Source of the DNA: Nemophila menziesii
Taxonomy: Eukaryota > Streptophyta > Magnoliopsida > Boraginales > Hydrophyllaceae
Assembly (NCBI GenBank): GCA_029959085.1
Contig: JARWIR010000002.1
Span: 43,892,233 to 43,956,232 of the forward strand
Reading direction: 5' to 3'
Length of the DNA: 64,000 bases
Positions within the stretch are counted from its first letter, which is position 1. Each line of letters opens with the position of its first letter. The position numbers and the translations under genes are program-made. Below are positions 59,932-64,000 of this stretch, piece by piece. The notes beneath the pieces were generated by a model, which was not told the origin of the DNA, made no database searches, and saw only the letters and a list, made by a program, of their open reading frames with translations.

Positions 59932-61039
59932 TATGGCAAACACCTTACATTGTTAATGGGTCCTTTGCAATTGGATTACATATATAGGTGGCATAATTAT
60001 TATTTTAAAGAAAATATTTTTTAAATTTTTTGTCAAAAAACATGCATTATAACTACACTTATCAATTGAATTCAACCATATATCTTCACTTCTCTATTGT
60101 GCAAACATAAATCTAGTTTTATTGTCGTCTCAATGGAAACACGTAGTAGTTTTCTTCTCAGGTTTCATGTGACTTCAATTAATGGCTCATCATTTCATAT
60201 GACTTTATAAAGTTAGTGGAAGAAGATTATACAACAGAGTATGGATATTATTGGAAGAATCTCATCAAATCTTATGAGTATCTCAGAAGAACATTCTTTA
60301 ATTACACAAAATTTAGGACCGTCTTTTTATCACAAAACTCCTTTTTTCGGAATTAGAATGCTTTGGTGTACTATTTTTATAACTGTACTACCTGTTAAGA
60401 TTAAGTTGAGCCTAAATATTAGGTTCCAGTTAACATTCATTCCAAAACTTAAAAACCTACCATATTTTATCCCAACCAAAAATGGCCACTATATATCATC
60501 ATGCATTTAACCTTATCTTTACTTGAAAACATCTATTCATAATAGGAAGATATAAGAATATATCTGAAAGCATCATCTGTCGATCCACTAAGATAAGCTT
60601 CAATTTCCTTGAAAAAATTATCACTTATCGACATGACTCATTAATGATTTTTTGAAAAATTATTTTAGAGAATTGGATTATTAGGTGTAAGGTTATCCTT
60701 TAAGAAATTAAAGAGTGACACTTTAAAATGTAATTTTTAATGAGGAGGAATATAGCAAGATAAAATTTGGTTTCTGTTGCCTAGTTTTATTCAATATTTG
60801 CATCTTCTTTATAGATGGGAGGAATATTAAGTTCTTTAAGCTTTGGATCTAACTCACTCTATGCTTGAGTGCAATTGGTGAGTTAACTCTTGAAAAAATA
60901 CCACAAAACTATTAAATTCGTTGCAAGGAACAAGTTATTGAAGATGTTAAAATAGAGATCGAAACAAACTTTTATAAAAGTAACAAGTAACAAAATACTC
61001 ATGTGATGGAAAGAACCACGAATAGAGAAGGGTAAAACT
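59932..61039. repeat. M4 module, unit F
   Basis: The most diverged M4 copy. The 89-codon open stretch at 60241 results from this divergence and has no recognised domain. Confidence 0.75.
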
Positions 61040-61408
61040 TTATTTACAAAGTTTTTCTTTGATCCTTGGAAATAGACTTAGGCTTATTATGGATGCTATC
61101 ATCTCTCCTAATTACGAAGTTTTTTGTTTAAAATGGAGAACCTAGGAAAACATGTTGAGATATCATTTTTTTTAAAAGTACAAATCACACAAACATTTTG
61201 TGGCAGTTAAACTTGATCTTTCTAAAACTTGATCTTTCTAAACAAATCATGCTTATTTGGAATTTCTTCGAAAATTTGGATATGCATAAGAGATTGATTC
61301 AATGGATCATTGAATGTATTTCAACTTTCTCTTACGAGATATCTTTCCATGGGATATTCTTCAAAGTACCAATCTTTCAAAGGGTATTCGCCAAGGGGCC
61401 TCTTTCAT
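61040..61408 (+). mobile_element. Degenerate LINE reverse transcriptase fragment (M5), unit F
   Basis: The ISPNYE block is followed by AVKLDLSK with a local 17-base duplication (CTTGATCTTTCTAAA at about 61210 and 61227), then HKRLIQWIIECISTFSYEIS. It ends at GGTATTCGCCAAGGGGCCTC (GIRQGAS), where M7 is joined directly, so M6 is deleted. Confidence 0.75.
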
Positions 61409-61866
61409 AGTAGGTATGGCTTGTAATGTGGCTAATAAAATGCTTTAGAAAGACTAGAAGGGGCTGAGACTCTAAAAGGCAACAAAGGTCTTATCTAAGA
61501 ACCGCATTAGTCACTTTCTAAACTACACAATTTCGTTACTTTATCACCTCTAACACGTTCATTAAATGGGCATTATCAACTAGCTCAGATCTAATGGTCT
61601 ACACACCCATCAAGACTCCCTAAGATAAAACTTTACTTCTACATCATTGCTTACTAATACTTTCTTTACTATTAAGGTGTGTTTTCATGTTCATATTTAG
61701 AAGTATACAATACAACTAATTCCCAAACACATTATTTCTATATCATTTACTCACTAAAGTTTATACTTTTAGACCATTAAACACATTCTACATCTTATTC
61801 TATCTCTAAAAATATTAATTTCTCTTATAAAAATAGTAAATCACATAAAATCATAGATGAGAGACA
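61409..61866. repeat. Partial M7, unit F, left of the insert
   Basis: Begins AGTAGGTATGGCTTGTAATG, matching unit C at 28330. It leads into the second copy of the 1.8 kb insert. Confidence 0.75.
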
Positions 61867-63630
61867 ACGAATCCCCATACCCCAACTCCAAAATGAGTCT
61901 TGTCCCCACGACTCGAAACTGAATTAAAAAGCATTAAAGTTTAAGAGCGTAATGTGTACTTACAGTTGCGAGGGTTGCTCAATTCCCAAGTTATGGGTTG
62001 GCGTTCTCAATCCATTGTGGTCCCTTGATGATGCGTGTGGAGTTCCTCGGTCTTGCAGATTATTCAGAAGTAACCGAGCTTTTCAATTATCAGGAACTTC
62101 ATTGTTTTTCATGTCACAATCCACACTATTTGTTATAACTTTTCTACGTAGGCTTTAGGTGAAGTGTGGTTGGCAACATTAGAAATATCTCAAGAAAATA
62201 TTCGATCTAGGATCGAGAAAAAGTTAATTATATTCGAGCATGAAGTTATGCCCTTTCAAAAAAAATAAACTTTTTTTATAGAGGAGTAGGTTTGGTCGCG
62301 CCCTAGAATGAGCAGGGGTCTCGGCCTAGAATAAATTCACTATTGTCCGAGAGCACCTAGGGGCAAGCCCGCGACCTTTTTTTCCGCATCGCAACCCAGA
62401 TTCAGATTTTTCTTTTACATTCTTGATTTCTCCTTGCCTACACCACGAAATCACGCAAAATTTATACTAATTTTCCTTAATTTTAAGAGTTAATCACCTT
62501 TGGATCTTGTAAAATTTATAATTCATATGTTACAACTTAGAATCTGGTGATCTTTATATCAAAACTGTCGTAATTCAAGGACCTTTCTGAATCTAAAAGG
62601 ACGCCTTCAAATTCCTTGTCGATTTTATGATATATTGAAAATACTACACGTCTCTAAATCTAGACAGAATTGTACATCTTTGATATTTCGAGCATAACTT
62701 TTTCATCTTAAGTCCAAGTTCACTTTTAATACTTCTCAAATTTCACTGACTTTGTGGCCAACAACTTTTATTTGAACAACCAAGCATGAACCCTCACTAA
62801 TAAGCCTCGAAAACGGAAATAAGTGAAGACTTGATTTCATCTATTACTACTTCACCTTTGCCAAGCGAATTCCTTTTAACGCTTCATCTTGGGGTTGGAC
62901 TTGAATATTCACTTATTGCTTTATATTGGTGCGTCCTAGCATCCATATACCTAAAAGTTTAACACTAAACAAACAAATTAACGCACAAAATCTCTAAAAA
63001 TAACAATAATTCCAAAACAAAGGAAGAAAGTGCATTACATCAAAATATGATGATTAATCTATTAAATTGTTCAGTTTTAACCCCTAATATGATGTCTCAT
63101 GGAGGGGTTATTTTATCACAAATTAGGAGACATCAATACACCTAACTCAAATTGTTGTCGTCCCGACAAAATATGAAATAAAAAGCAATAGGGTCGTATC
63201 TAAATTACAGCTGAGTCTACTAAGCGTGAGAGAAGGAGAATGTGAAGAATAGTCCTAAAGCAACTACTTAGAGAGTTTCATGTAACAAAATTTATAAACT
63301 AATTAATATTAATATAATTATCATACAAACGCTCAACACGGGTTAAATTAAAAAATAATTAGTTTTGCAAAGCATGAAGGAGAGGTTCTTTTCGTAGTTT
63401 GATATGGTGGCTATATATTATTAATTGATCCTAACATAGTCTCTAATGGTCCATCTAACTATTCTCTATGGGTTCAATCGTCCAAGATCACATAGTTAAG
63501 AATCATAAGACCTTTTAAGTTTGTAATGTAGGATTAGGGACAATATGATTGTATATTTGGATAATGTAGAATGAGCTTTGGAACTCTCCCCACTAACCAT
63601 CAACGAATCTCCCTAGAGGTTGAGTTACTC
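61867..63630. mobile_element. 1.8 kb interspersed insert, copy 2
   Basis: Counterpart of 28780-30565, with the same M7 flanks on both sides. It contains GAAGTTATGCCCTTTCAAA and CCGCATCGCAACCCAGATTC. No coding frame is supported. Confidence 0.55.
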
Positions 63631-64000
63631 TTTCATGTGAGATGTCAAGATACTTCTTTCAACATATTTTTTTTTTACTTTTCAATACTTTATTTTATCT
63701 CGGAAAAGGGTGACAATAAAAACAAGTGATTTACGATGAAAAGCATAATTACATAGCTTTAAAAACCCACCCAATAATTTTTTCCATGATCGTATCCAAC
63801 CAACCCTAAATCAAGCTCTAAACGACTGTCTTAGCATCACGATTCGAGTGTGAGTCATATTGAAAAGTCCTATAATCTAATAGGTATGGCTTTTAATGTG
63901 GCTAATAAAAAGTTTTAGAAAGACTTGAAGAGGCTGAGATGGATAATAATAAAACAAATTTGGACAACAAGTTAAAAGGCAACATAGGTCTTATCTAAGA
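63631..64000. repeat. M7 module, unit F, running off the window
   Basis: CACGATTCGAGTGTGAGTCA at about 63839. It matches unit B 18070-18360 to the last base of the window, so the duplicated block continues beyond it. Confidence 0.8.

Noticed and set aside
60241..60510. M4 open stretches (26012, 37667, 60241) as a conserved small gene
   Set aside because: The frames start and stop at different points in each unit and are broken in units A and E. No conserved protein signal was seen.
1..64000. CRISPR arrays, prokaryotic operons, phage or viral genes
   Set aside because: No regularly spaced identical repeats with unique spacers, no operon structure and no viral proteins were seen. The repeats are plant unit duplications and microsatellites.

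Overview
The window is AT-rich plant nuclear DNA, most likely from a eudicot. It has plant-type F-box/FBA gene remnants, a plant L1-type LINE with a C-terminal RNase H, tRNA-derived SINE pieces, MITEs and intron-containing gene fragments. The SINE 3' ends (core GTGCGCGCAAGCT, GGCCCGGACACC) look like those I know from Solanaceae and other asterids. That is a hint about the lineage, not an identification. I see no intact protein-coding gene, no rRNA or tRNA gene, no CRISPR array and no prokaryotic operon.

The dominant structure is a tandem array of large units, each ending in a decayed F-box gene on the + strand (copies at 14764, 20330, 32990, 44730 and 56038). The module order in the best-preserved units is as follows. 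M1 is the F-box 3' flank, with the landmark AGGAGGCAATTGAAATC at 2, 15929, 21556, 34243, 45601 and 57203. M2 carries the landmark TCATGCTCGTAAGTGTGAGA. M3 carries ATCGCATGATGGATCACA. M4 carries ATTTGCAATTGGATTACA. M5 is a degenerate LINE reverse transcriptase fragment. M6 carries TTCAATATTAGAATA. M7 carries TCACGATTCGAGTGCGGGT and TACAATATAACTAGTT. M8 is a leader-like stretch with AAACCCTAA and CT-rich tracts, followed by the F-box pseudogene.

Region by region. Unit A (1-15460) has its M1/M2 replaced by a 6.6 kb low-copy block (70-6676) that carries minus-strand exons of a fumarase gene and probable exportin-4-like exons. It then has M2, M4, M5, M6, a SINE, an LTR-like element, older diverged copies of M2/M5/M6, M7, a MITE and F-box copy 1. 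Unit B (15461-21093) is short because about 4.2 kb is missing at 18060. Unit C (21094-33796) contains a 1.29 kb tandem duplication, a 1.8 kb insert flanked by duplicated M7, and a hAT-like MITE with an 8-bp target duplication. Unit D (33797-45260) holds a LINE in two pieces (35079-35572 and 39775-42721) bounded by an 18-bp target-site duplication, and a SINE in its F-box copy. Unit E (45261-56734) closely matches unit A at an offset of about 41 kb. Unit F (56735-64000) matches unit B and runs off the end of the window.

The genes do not form a working pathway. The window records repeated unequal exchange, nested retrotransposition and decay in an F-box cluster. The most informative items are the split LINE, the captured fumarase fragment and the A/B versus E/F duplication. 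No convincing new functional system was found. Similarity statements come from reading the sequence by eye, not from computed alignments.
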